Shown: piece by piece, positions 23,642 through 31,055 of the stretch
Numbering within the stretch: position 1 is the first letter of the stretch
How the letters are laid out: each line of letters begins with the position of its first letter
Origin: Luteibacter rhizovicinus
Lineage (GTDB): Bacteria; Pseudomonadota; Gammaproteobacteria; Xanthomonadales; Rhodanobacteraceae
Assembly (NCBI RefSeq): GCF_004342265.1
Contig: NZ_SMCS01000001.1
Location: 620,001-684,000 of the forward strand
DNA: 64,000 bases
Direction: 5' to 3'
The notes under the pieces: model-generated
Database searches by the model: none
Seen by the model: only the letters and a program-made list of their open reading frames with translations
What the model was told of the DNA's origin: nothing
Position numbers and translations under genes: made by a program

Positions 23642-23676
23642 CGATATATCGTACGTAGTGATCGTACGATATATCG
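23642..23676. promoter_or_regulatory. PadR operator: 14-bp inverted repeat
   Basis: CGATATATCGTACG (23642-23655), 7-base spacer, then its exact reverse complement (23663-23676). Each arm contains the palindrome CGATATATCG. It lies 11-45 bases upstream of the PadR start codon, where a repressor site would overlap the promoter and leader. Confidence 0.8.
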
Positions 23677-23780
23677 TGAGAGTGTATCGCGCAATAGGCC
23701 GCTTGCTGCCTTTTCCGCTCCCACAGAAATCCAAAGCCACCAAGGCCAGGGTCGAAGCGCTTTGCCCCGACGGCTACCTT

Positions 23781-24746
23781 TCAGCCAAACGTAAACGTAA
23801 ACGCATGGAAGTTCGCCTTCGGCGCGCGGATCGTCAGCACGTGCTCGCGGTAGTCCTTACTGTCGAACAGCGTATAAAGCATGCTCTTCTGCACGGTGAC
23901 AGGCGGCTGCGGTTTGCCGTCCACCAGAATTTCCAGCGTTGTCGCATCGATCGCGCTGGCGACCATGTGCACTTTCGCCGCCTTGAAATGCAGACGGATT
24001 TCGCCGGTGCCGCTAACCAGGTTGGCGTTCTGCCGCCCGATTTCCCAACGCCCCACCAGCGCGAACTTGTTCGGTTCCAGCTGCGACGGCGCGGTGAAAT
24101 CGCGGGTGCCGGCCTTGCCGCCTTCGGGACTGGCGTTGAACTCGCTGCGATCGCTGCCGAAGTACATTTCCTGCGAGCCGATCGCGGAGAAATCGGGAGC
24201 GTCCTTGTCCATTTCGGTGGCTTCTTTCAGGCGCGGCAGACCCAGCAGCGTGCGGATGGCGTTTTCCATTTCCGCGTAATTGCCTTCGCCGTAGTGGTGC
24301 GCAACGATGTTGCCGCGCTGGTCCACCAGATATTCGGCCGGCCAGAAACGATTGCTCCAGGCATCCCAGGTTGCCAGGTCGTTGTCCTGCGCCACGGGGT
24401 AGTGGATGCCGAAACGCGCGATGGCGTCCTTCACGTTGGCGGTCTGCTGCTCGAACGGGAATTCCGGCGAGTGCACGCCGATCACCACCAGTCCCTTGTC
24501 TTTATACGTGTCGTACCAGCGGGTGACGTGGGGCAGGGTCCGCAGGCAGTTGATGCAGGAATAGGTCCAGAAATCGATCAGTACCACCTTGCCGCGCAGG
24601 CCCTGCATGGTCAGCGGTTTGGAATTGAGCCAGGTGTCGATGCCGGTGAATTCCGGCGCCTGCTGCGCGGCCGCCGCCGGGCGGGCGCCCACGGCGGCGA
24701 CGAGCAGGGCGAGGGCGAAAAACGAGGCCTTGAGAAAGTGGCGCAT
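23781..24746 (-). CDS. Exported thioredoxin-like protein, DipZ-type
   Basis: 321-aa periplasmic protein. Signal peptide residues 1-25 (ASFFALALLVAAVGARPAAA), thioredoxin-like domain with the redox motif C64-I-N-C67 in FWTYSCINCLRT, then a C-terminal beta-sandwich (about 200-321) like the carbohydrate-binding-module-like domain of DipZ. Unlike full DipZ/DsbD there is no membrane domain, so its electron donor must be elsewhere. It probably reduces or oxidises thiols in the periplasm. GGAG precedes the start. Confidence 0.82.
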   Translation of the reverse strand: MRHFLKASFFALALLVAAVGARPAAAAQQAPEFTGIDTWLNSKPLTMQGLRGKVVLIDFWTYSCINCLRTLPHVTRWYDTYKDKGLVVIGVHSPEFPFEQQTANVKDAIARFGIHYPVAQDNDLATWDAWSNRFWPAEYLVDQRGNIVAHHYGEGNYAEMENAIRTLLGLPRLKEATEMDKDAPDFSAIGSQEMYFGSDRSEFNASPEGGKAGTRDFTAPSQLEPNKFALVGRWEIGRQNANLVSGTGEIRLHFKAAKVHMVASAIDATTLEILVDGKPQPPVTVQKSMLYTLFDSKDYREHVLTIRAPKANFHAFTFTFG

Positions 24747-24878
24747 GGGTACTCCGTCAGCGTGTGTCCTGCCCAGTGGACCGGGCGTCTGGCGGGGACA
24801 TTACAGGCGGCCCGGACGATAAGGGGCCGCCTGCGCTAAAATCGACACTTTGCCAGCCCCACGAGCCAGCCAAGCGCC

Positions 24879-26396
24879 ATGACCTCGATCAAGCAGGACG
24901 ACCTTATCCAGAGCGTGGCCGACGCTCTGCAGTACATCTCCTATTACCACCCGGTCGACTACATCAAGAACCTTGCCGCCGCGTACGAGCGGGAAGAGTC
25001 CGAAGCGGCCAAGGACGCCATCGCGCAGATCCTCATCAACTCGCGCATGTGCGCCGAGGGCCACCGGCCGATCTGCCAAGACACAGGCATCGTGACCGTG
25101 TTCCTGAAGATCGGCATGAACGTGCGCTGGGACGACGCCACGATGAGCGTCGAGGACATGGTGAACGAGGGCGTGCGTCGCGCCTATAACGATCCGGACA
25201 ACAAGCTGCGCGCATCCGTGCTGGCCGATCCGGCCGGCAAGCGCATGAACACGCGCGACAACACGCCTGCCGTGGTCAACGTCACCGTGGTGCCGGGCGA
25301 CAAGCTCGACGTCATCGTTGCGGCGAAGGGCGGCGGTTCGGAAGCCAAGTCGAAGTTCGCGATGCTCAATCCGTCCGACTCCATCGTCGACTGGGTACTG
25401 AAGACCGTGCCGACCATGGGCGCAGGCTGGTGCCCGCCGGGCATGCTCGGTATCGGCATTGGCGGCACCGCCGAGAAGGCGATGCTGCTGGCGAAGGAAG
25501 CGCTGATGGAGCCGATCGACATCACGGATCTGATCGCGCGCGGCGCGTCGAATCGTGCCGAGGAGCTTCGCCTGGAGCTGTACGACAAGGTCAATGCGCT
25601 GGGCATCGGCGCGCAGGGCCTGGGCGGGCTGACGACCGTGCTCGACATCAAGGTGAAAGACTATCCGACCCACGCGGCCAACCTGCCGGTGGCGATGATT
25701 CCCAACTGCGCCGCCACGCGTCATGCGCATTTCGTCATGGACGGCAGCGGCCCGGTCGCGCTCGATCCGCCGTCGCTGGAAGATTGGCCGAAGCTGACCT
25801 ACGACGCATCGAAGGGCCGTCGTGTCGATCTGAACACGGTCACGCCCGAAGAAGTCACCCACTGGAAGCCGGGCGAAGTGCTGCTGCTCAACGGCAAGCT
25901 GCTGACCGGGCGCGACGCCGCGCACAAGCGCATGGTCGATATGCTCAATCGCGGCGAGTCGCTGCCTGTCGATTTCACCAATCGCTTCATCTATTACGTC
26001 GGTCCGGTCGATCCGGTGCGCGACGAAGTCGTCGGTCCGGCCGGTCCGACCACGGCGACGCGCATGGACAAGTTCACGCGCCAGATGCTGGAAACCACGG
26101 GCCTTCTGGGTATGGTCGGCAAGGCCGAGCGCGGTCCGCTCGGGATCGAGGCCATCCGCGACAACAAGGCCGTCTACCTCATGGCCGTCGGCGGTGCCGC
26201 TTATCTCGTGTCCAAGGCGATCAAGTCTTCGCGCGTGGTGGCCTTCGAAGACCTCGGCATGGAAGCGATCTACGAATTCGACGTGAAGGACATGCCGGTC
26301 ACGGTCGCGGTCGACAGCCAGGGCACGTCGGTACACCAGACCGGTCCGAAGGAATGGCAGTCGCGTATCGGCAAGATTCCCGTCGTGGTGGTCTGA
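24879..26396 (+). CDS. fumA: Fumarate hydratase, class I (4Fe-4S)
   Basis: TCA-cycle conversion of fumarate to malate. 505 aa, one-chain class I enzyme: alpha domain with EGHRPICQDTGIVTVFLKIG (about residues 58-77) and GAGWCPPGMLGIGIGGTAEK (about 184-203), PNCAATRHAHFVMDGSG (about 277-293), then a beta domain from about residue 340 with DFTNRFIYYVGPVDPV. Cysteines in the first three segments are the expected cluster ligands. A hairpin terminator follows the stop. Confidence 0.95.
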   Translation: MTSIKQDDLIQSVADALQYISYYHPVDYIKNLAAAYEREESEAAKDAIAQILINSRMCAEGHRPICQDTGIVTVFLKIGMNVRWDDATMSVEDMVNEGVRRAYNDPDNKLRASVLADPAGKRMNTRDNTPAVVNVTVVPGDKLDVIVAAKGGGSEAKSKFAMLNPSDSIVDWVLKTVPTMGAGWCPPGMLGIGIGGTAEKAMLLAKEALMEPIDITDLIARGASNRAEELRLELYDKVNALGIGAQGLGGLTTVLDIKVKDYPTHAANLPVAMIPNCAATRHAHFVMDGSGPVALDPPSLEDWPKLTYDASKGRRVDLNTVTPEEVTHWKPGEVLLLNGKLLTGRDAAHKRMVDMLNRGESLPVDFTNRFIYYVGPVDPVRDEVVGPAGPTTATRMDKFTRQMLETTGLLGMVGKAERGPLGIEAIRDNKAVYLMAVGGAAYLVSKAIKSSRVVAFEDLGMEAIYEFDVKDMPVTVAVDSQGTSVHQTGPKEWQSRIGKIPVVVV

Positions 26397-26433
26397 CCCG
26401 GGCATCCTTGCGGTTGTAGCAATAATGTTTTGG

Positions 26434-26459
26434 GCCGGGCGGCCTGTTTCCCGCCCGGC
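26434..26459 (+). terminator. Probable hairpin terminator after fumA
   Basis: A 9-bp stem GCCGGGCGG/CCGCCCGGC with an 8-base loop, 37 bases after the stop; no T tract, so efficiency is uncertain. Confidence 0.5.
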
Positions 26460-26504
26460 ACCGAAGCGCACACTGACCTCCATCGATAGATTGCTGGAGG
26501 CGTT

Positions 26505-27404
26505 ATGAAGATATTTCTCACGGGTGCGACGGGTTTCATCGGCGGTTCCATCGGCGTGGGCCTGGTCCGCGACGGACACGAGGTCATCGCACTGGTTCGC
26601 CGTCCCGAACAGGCCGACGCGCTCGCGGCGCTGGGCATGACGCCGGTTCTCGGCGAACTGAACGATACCGCCGTGCTGATCGCGCAGTCGCGCGCCGCCG
26701 ACGCCGTCATCAACGCCGCCAGTAGCGACCATCGCGGCGCGGTGGAAGCTATCGTCGAAGGTCTTGCCGGTTCGGATAAGCCTTTCCTGCACACCAGCGG
26801 GTCGAGCATCGTCGGCGATGCTTCCGGTGGCGAAGCCTCCGACCGCATCTTCACCGAGGACGCCTTGCCGGCGCCCACGCCCGACAAAGCGGCCCGCGTT
26901 GCGATCGACGATTTCGTCCTCGCCGCGGCGAAGCGCGGCGTCCGTTCCGCGGTGCTGTGCAATACGCTGATTTACGGAAACGGCCGTGGTATCGCCCGCG
27001 ACAGCGTGCAGTTGCCGCGTCTGCGTAAGCAAGCCGATAAGAGCGGCGTGATGCGCCATGTAGGGCCGGGCCGCAATATCTGGTCGACTACCCATATCGA
27101 CGATGTCGTGGATTTCTACCGTCTGGCGCTTGCGAAAGCCCCGGCCGGAACGTTCTATTTCGTGGAGTCGGGCGAAGCGTCGTTCGGCGACATGAGTCAG
27201 GCGATGGCGAAAGCCATGGGCCTCGGCCCCGCGCAGGACTGGCCGCTGGACGATGCCATTGCCGAATGGGGCTATGAAATGGCTTCCTACGGACTGGGTT
27301 CCAATAGCCGTGTGCGTGGCACCCGGGGCCGGCAGCAGCTGGGCTGGACGCCGAAGGCCGCCTCCGTGTTCGACTGGATCGCCAGCGACATGCTGACGGG
27401 TTGA
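26505..27404 (+). CDS. NAD(P)-dependent SDR (atypical/extended, epimerase-like)
   Basis: 299-aa cytoplasmic Rossmann protein. The N-terminal motif KIFLTGATGFIGGSIG (residues 2-17) is the nucleotide-binding loop. A helix after HEVIALVRRPEQADAL suggests NADP preference. The usual Tyr-x-x-x-Lys is not obvious, and the region has SDKPFLHTSGSSIVGD instead, so catalysis may differ from classical SDRs. Start from the strong GGAGGCGTT site. Substrate unknown. Confidence 0.8.
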   Translation: MKIFLTGATGFIGGSIGVGLVRDGHEVIALVRRPEQADALAALGMTPVLGELNDTAVLIAQSRAADAVINAASSDHRGAVEAIVEGLAGSDKPFLHTSGSSIVGDASGGEASDRIFTEDALPAPTPDKAARVAIDDFVLAAAKRGVRSAVLCNTLIYGNGRGIARDSVQLPRLRKQADKSGVMRHVGPGRNIWSTTHIDDVVDFYRLALAKAPAGTFYFVESGEASFGDMSQAMAKAMGLGPAQDWPLDDAIAEWGYEMASYGLGSNSRVRGTRGRQQLGWTPKAASVFDWIASDMLTG

Positions 27405-27475
27405 ACTCGGGCATCGCGGGCCCGATGTGAACTCCATCGGGTGCCGTGCCGGCGCCCTCCCGATGGGATACCGCC

Positions 27476-28126
27476 ATGACCGCTCGCATGAAGATCGATT
27501 TCGTTTCCGACGTTGCCTGCCCCTGGTGCGCCGTGGGCCTTGGCGCATTGCAGGAAGCCATGGCACGCGTCGGTAACGATGTCGACGTCGAACTGCATTT
27601 CCGTCCGTTCGAACTCAATCCGGACATGCCGGCCGAAGGGCAGGACGCGGTCGAGCATCTGGTCGGCAAGTACGGCAGCACGCCGGAGCAGATCGCGCAG
27701 AACGGCGAGGCCATCCGCCAGCGTGGCGAGTCGGTCGGCTTTCCTTTCGATTTCGCCCGCCGCAAACGCGTCTACAACACGTTCGATGCGCATCGGCTGC
27801 TGCACTGGGCCGATCTCGAAGGGCGTCAGCTCGAACTGAAGAAGGCGTTGTTTTCTTCGTACTTCACCCATGGCGAGGACTCCAGCGATCGCGAGACGCT
27901 GGTGCGGGTCGCGGCAAGCGTGGGCCTCGATGCCGATCGCGCGCGCGCCATTCTCGCGTCCGATGAATTTGCCGCCGAAGTGCGCGAGGAAGAGCGTTTC
28001 TACATGTCGCAGGGCATCCGTAGCGTGCCGGCCGTGATCATCAACGAGCGGCACCTGATTTCGGGTGGCCAGCCGGTTGAAGTGTTCGAGCAGGCGTTGC
28101 GGCAGTTGGCTAAGGAAGAGGTGTAA
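27476..28126 (+). CDS. DsbA family oxidoreductase, FrnE-like
   Basis: 216 aa, no signal peptide, cytoplasmic. Thioredoxin fold with active site C15-P-W-C18 (DVACPWCAVG), inserted helical domain, and the cis-Pro segment GIRSVPAVIINERHLISGGQ near residues 180-199. The family (FrnE/HCCA isomerase-like) is linked to thiol redox and oxidative stress. ATG 27476 chosen; an in-frame start at 27446 would add ten residues with no support. Confidence 0.88.
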   Translation: MTARMKIDFVSDVACPWCAVGLGALQEAMARVGNDVDVELHFRPFELNPDMPAEGQDAVEHLVGKYGSTPEQIAQNGEAIRQRGESVGFPFDFARRKRVYNTFDAHRLLHWADLEGRQLELKKALFSSYFTHGEDSSDRETLVRVAASVGLDADRARAILASDEFAAEVREEERFYMSQGIRSVPAVIINERHLISGGQPVEVFEQALRQLAKEEV

Positions 28127-28161
28127 GAGCGCGGTCGTTTTCACGTCACGACCTTCCACCC

Positions 28162-28237
28162 CTCACCGTCGCTCCTGCGCAGGCAGGAGCCCGGTGCGGC
28201 GCATCGGGTTGTCGCGATCGCGCACGATCAGCTCTTC
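28162..28237 (+). repeat. Outer mirrored repeat, left copy (76 bp)
   Basis: Reverse complement matches 29347-29422 at about 63 of 76 positions by hand alignment without gaps. The internal palindrome GCTCCTGC/GCAGGAGC is replaced by GTCCCTGC/GCAGGGAC in the other copy: paired changes that keep the stem. Confidence 0.8.
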
Positions 28238-28325
28238 CGGGTGGTGGGACGTGTTGTGGCGGAGAGCGGCGACTTTTCTCGCAGATATTTTCGATATCAG
28301 GAAGCGCCCGACTACCCTCATCGTC

Positions 28326-28345
28326 ATTCCGGCCCACGCCGGAAT
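28326..28345. repeat. REP-like palindrome
   Basis: ATTCCGGC, 4 bases, GCCGGAAT, of the class of extragenic GTCATTCC...GGAATCC repeats common in Proteobacteria. Confidence 0.6.
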
Positions 28346-28423
28346 CCGCGGCGAGGCGCTCGGTTGTCGCGACGACAATGGTCGCTTTAAAAGCAGAAAC
28401 CTCAGCGTTCGGGCTTGCCCGGC

Positions 28424-28465
28424 GTGGTCGCTGCGGACCCCGGCGTACGCCGGGGTGACGGTGAG
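28424..28465 (+). repeat. Inner mirrored repeat, left copy (42 bp)
   Basis: Perfect reverse complement of 29102-29143. Core is the 20-bp palindrome ACCCCGGCGTACGCCGGGGT, a REP-type sequence. Confidence 0.9.
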
Positions 28466-28517
28466 GGGGGTGACGTCGTGAGGCAAGGGGGAGATCTTCG
28501 ACTCTTGATCGTCTGGG

Positions 28518-28790
28518 TCAGGCCGCTTGAGTCGATGCGCTTACGACATGATCTTTCTCGCGCCAGATCGCCACGACAAACTCCGCCGCTTCGTCGACCA
28601 AGCGCCGCACTGACGATAGCGCCTGCGACATCGCGGTTGCATCGAAATCGTCATGGGCCGAAAGCGCGAGCAGGCTCAGAATCGATGTCGAGGCGGTAAG
28701 TCGCATCTGCGCGGCATCGTGCAATTCGTCTACGGAGAGGGCGAGATCGCCGCGGCAAACCGGGCAGGAAGAAATGAGGGAAGAGGACAT
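28518..28790 (-). CDS. Small protein of unknown function (90 aa) between mirrored repeats
   Basis: I do not recognise this protein firmly. From ATG 28790 (GGAG 6 bases upstream) it starts MSSSLISSCPVCRGDLALSV, with a CxxC pair at residues 9-12, followed by two amphipathic helices (DELHDAAQMRLTASTSILSL; SQALSSVRRLVDEAAEFVVA). The helical part is reminiscent of small DUF3077-type proteins, but that is a weak impression. It has a long structured leader and sits alone between inverted repeat blocks. A cytoplasmic helical regulator or toxin-like protein are equally open guesses. Confidence 0.5.
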   Translation of the reverse strand: MSSSLISSCPVCRGDLALSVDELHDAAQMRLTASTSILSLLALSAHDDFDATAMSQALSSVRRLVDEAAEFVVAIWREKDHVVSASTQAA

Positions 28791-28802
28791 ACACGGCTCC
28801 AT

Positions 28803-29035
28803 GTGACCGATGAGCCGCCACCCGCGTTGCGCAGGGTGGCGGACGTGTCGGGGTCGAAAACCGGTTACGAGTACCCACCCCGGCCAGACGCAAGGTCTGC
28901 CCGACACGCCCGCCATAAACGTGCGGGAGTGAACGCAGGAGCATTCGCCGCCTGCGTGGACTCATAAAGCGGGTTTCGACACCCGGCCATCGAAAGAGTC
29001 GATGGCCCGCCAAGCATCGCAACCCCTTACCCACG
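28803..29035 (-). ncRNA. Structured leader of the 90-aa gene (possible cis RNA element)
   Basis: Several stable hairpins on the minus strand: CCGCCACCC/GGGTGGCGG (28815-28823 with 28834-28842); GTGTCGGG/CCCGACAC (28845-28852 with 28900-28907) closing a domain with inner hairpin CAGAC/GTCTG (28885-28899); and GGCCATCGA/TCGATGGCC (28985-29007). An A+T-rich stretch at about 29040-29070 could hold the promoter. A multi-branched 200-nt leader ahead of a tiny gene suggests a regulatory RNA, possibly like phage C4/P4-type antisense RNAs, but I cannot name it. Confidence 0.35.
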
Positions 29036-29101
29036 CATCCATCCGATTATTCCGAAAAATGCGTGGTAATTGTTTGAGAGCGCGATGAGACCACGCACTC
29101 C

Positions 29102-29143
29102 CTCACCGTCACCCCGGCGTACGCCGGGGTCCGCAGCGACCAC
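29102..29143 (-). repeat. Inner mirrored repeat, right copy (42 bp)
   Basis: Perfect reverse complement of 28424-28465. Confidence 0.9.
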
Positions 29144-29152
29144 GTTGGGTAA

Positions 29153-29185
29153 GGCGAAGAGCAGCAAAAGTCTCTGCTCTTCGCC
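29153..29185. repeat. 12-bp perfect hairpin
   Basis: GGCGAAGAGCAG, 9-base loop, CTGCTCTTCGCC. The right half and the following bases resemble the reverse complement of about 28224-28280 in the left block. Confidence 0.7.
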
Positions 29186-29209
29186 ACAACATGCCCCACC
29201 ATCCGGAAA

Positions 29210-29311
29210 AGCCTGCCGCTGCCCTCGTCGCGACCGGTAGGAGCGCGCGTGAGTCTGGAAGGGCGAGGCAACGATTGCGCGACGTGGGCGCGACGAGGGC
29301 AGCGGCAGGCT
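29210..29311. mobile_element. Possible 102-bp MITE/REPIN-like insertion with 23-bp inverted ends
   Basis: Perfect 23-bp terminal inverted repeats (29210-29232 and 29289-29311) flank 56 bases that include GTAGGAGCGCGC. In the left mirrored block the equivalent bases run without interruption from the CCACCCGG motif into GAAGAGCTGATCG. Here CCATCCGGAAA and GAAGAACTGATCG are separated by about 137 bases including this unit, as expected for an insertion. There is no coding capacity; movement would need a transposase in trans, such as a RAYT. Confidence 0.45.
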
Positions 29312-29346
29312 CTGTGCCGTGCGTACCGATGTACCGACGCTTCGGC

Positions 29347-29422
29347 GAAGAACTGATCGAGCGTGATCGCGATAACCCACTGCACCGCACTGGGTCCCTG
29401 CCTGCGCAGGGACGAGGGTGAG
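29347..29422 (-). repeat. Outer mirrored repeat, right copy (76 bp)
   Basis: Inverted partner of 28162-28237, about 83% identical by hand count. Confidence 0.8.
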
Positions 29423-29485
29423 GGGGAGCGAACGCATCGCATCTATCTTGCCCGCGTCCGCATTTGACCATTCCGGCCAACAGCC

Positions 29486-30220
29486 CTAAACCCACCCACG
29501 CAACCGGTACCCCCACATCCCCACGTACTCGCGCAGGCAACGCGCGGTAAGCGTCAGCGCCTTGCGCTTCGGCCACCACGGTGGACTATCGATCAGCGAT
29601 CGGTCGACCGGCGGTGCCGGAATGACGACGATGCCCTCATGCGCGAACGATGCCAGCGCACGCGGCATGTGAATGCCGGCGGTCACGAGAAGGATGCTGT
29701 GCAGGTTTTCTTTTTTCAGCAGCGCAGCGGAGTTGACGGCGTTCTCGTGCGTATTGATGCTTTCGTCCTCGGTCAGCACGGCCGTGGATGGCACGCCCTG
29801 TTCTTCCAGACGATGCGCCATCTTCAATGCCTGGTCGCCGCCGGATAGCAGGATCGTTTCCGCCCGCGCATGCCGGAACAGTTCCAGCCCGAATCCCAGC
29901 CGCGTGGCCTGCGCGCGCGCTTCGTCCTCGCGCCAGTCCAACCCGCCACGCGGCAGCGTTCCTCCGCCGAGGATGACGATGGCGTCGGCGGTGGGATAGG
30001 CGGCGGCATCGCGCGACACATAGGCGTTCTGTAGCCCGTCCTGCATCCACAGCGCGAACGCCGGCGTGGAAGATACCCACAGCCACGCCACGGCGACACA
30101 GGCCGCTACCAGACCGGGTCGACGCCAGCGGAATGTGAAGAGGATCAGGGCGAGCAGCAAGAGCAGCGCGACCTGCAGGGCAGGATGGCTGAGCCAGCCG
30201 ATGGCGCCCGGGAGATTCAT
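29486..30220 (-). CDS. YdcF/ElyC-type DUF218 membrane protein
   Basis: 244 aa. One or two N-terminal helices (HPALQVALLLLLALILFTF; GLVAACVAVAWLWVSS), then a periplasmic DUF218 domain from about residue 78: DAIVILGGGTLPRGG, TILLSGGDQALKMAHRLEEQ, EDESINTHENAVNSA, SILLVTAGIHMPRALASF. Family members include ElyC and SanA, linked to envelope polysaccharide and peptidoglycan precursor balance. It is divergent from the exopolysaccharide operon, so a role in envelope glycan metabolism fits but is not shown. Confidence 0.87.
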   Translation of the reverse strand: MNLPGAIGWLSHPALQVALLLLLALILFTFRWRRPGLVAACVAVAWLWVSSTPAFALWMQDGLQNAYVSRDAAAYPTADAIVILGGGTLPRGGLDWREDEARAQATRLGFGLELFRHARAETILLSGGDQALKMAHRLEEQGVPSTAVLTEDESINTHENAVNSAALLKKENLHSILLVTAGIHMPRALASFAHEGIVVIPAPPVDRSLIDSPPWWPKRKALTLTARCLREYVGMWGYRLRGWV

Positions 30221-30394
30221 GACATGACGCTCTCGACGGACTTTGTCCCGACATCATCTCAAGAACCCTGCCACGAGCCATCCAGCCCGATGGCATAGGC
30301 AGGTTGGCCTACCGAAGCCGCCTTTCTGGTCAGGCGATTTGCGCGGGGCAACGGGGTAGGGTGATGACAGGTTTCCGACAGGGGCGGATGTGTC

Positions 30395-31018
30395 ATGAAA
30401 AGCGTCAATGGACTTCTCGTGCTGTGCCTGGTGTGGCTGGTGACCGCCTGTGCGACGAGCGGCTCGACATCCGCGCCGCCAAGAGCCAGCACCGATACGC
30501 CCGCCGTTAACACGTACCTGATAGGCGTGGACGATCAGTTGCAGATCACGGTGTGGCACAACCCGGACCTCAGCGTGAGCGTTCCGGTGCGACCGGACGG
30601 CAAGATCACGGTACCGCTGATCGGCGATGTGATCGCGGGCGGCAAGACGCCCGACGAGGTGTCCGTCGAGATCAAGGGCAAGCTCGAAGCTTTCGTGCGC
30701 GACCCGCAGGTCGCCGTGATTCTGACCGCGTTGCGCAGCCACGAATACCTTTCGCGGGTACGCGTCACCGGTGCGGTACGCACGCCGATTTCCATTCCTT
30801 ACAGGCAGGGCATGACCGTGCTCGACGCCGTGCTTGCCGCTGGCGGCACGACCGAATTCGCGGCACCCGACCGGACGGAGCTTTATCGCAGGGGCGAAGC
30901 CGGTGCGACCACGTCGTACTCGGTCCGCCTCGAAAAAATTCTGCAGCAGGGTGACCTGGCGAACAACTACCCGGTACAACCCGGCGACGTGATTACCGTT
31001 CCGCAGCGCGCGTTCTGA
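30395..31018 (+). CDS. Polysaccharide export lipoprotein (Wza/GumB-type)
   Basis: First gene of the plus-strand exopolysaccharide operon. 207 aa with a lipoprotein signal ending L-V-T-A-C19. The Poly_export domain follows (YLIGVDDQLQITVWHNPDLS, about 47-66; VRPDGKITVPLIGDVIAGG) and one SLBB domain (RVRVTGAVRTPISIPYRQGM; TVLDAVLAAGGTTEFA). It forms the outer-membrane or periplasmic part of the export channel. It is shorter than Wza, like GumB and the export proteins of EpsH/exosortase-A loci. Seen on family pattern; the polymer is unknown. Confidence 0.9.
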   Translation: MKSVNGLLVLCLVWLVTACATSGSTSAPPRASTDTPAVNTYLIGVDDQLQITVWHNPDLSVSVPVRPDGKITVPLIGDVIAGGKTPDEVSVEIKGKLEAFVRDPQVAVILTALRSHEYLSRVRVTGAVRTPISIPYRQGMTVLDAVLAAGGTTEFAAPDRTELYRRGEAGATTSYSVRLEKILQQGDLANNYPVQPGDVITVPQRAF

Positions 31019-31055
31019 AGCGCGCTTCCACGGAAACGAGAAGAGGAGAACTGAA

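Larger units (their letters stand above)
28127..28517. other. Left repeat block of a mirrored intergenic island
   Basis: No gene. It holds palindromic repeats at 28162-28237, 28326-28345 and 28424-28465, the first and last of which recur in inverted orientation at 29347-29422 and 29102-29143. Open frames here are translations of the repeats. Confidence 0.75.
29036..29485. other. Right repeat block, no gene seen
   Basis: Apart from the repeats listed (29102-29143, 29153-29185, 29210-29311, 29347-29422) I see no gene. Minus-strand frames through it encode Arg/Pro/Ser-rich translations of the palindromes. Confidence 0.7.

Noticed and set aside
28162-29422. CRISPR array
   Set aside because: The repeats are inverted palindromes of differing lengths, not direct repeats with regular unique spacers, and no cas gene is near.
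28651-29437. Minus- and plus-strand frames across the repeat island (about 110-150 aa)
   Set aside because: They translate the palindromic repeats and the leader; all frames look alike in composition and none has a domain.
30279-30297. Possible sigma-54 promoter (TGGCA...TTGGC) before the EPS operon
   Set aside because: The spacing between the GG and GC elements is three bases off the fixed sigma-54 distance.
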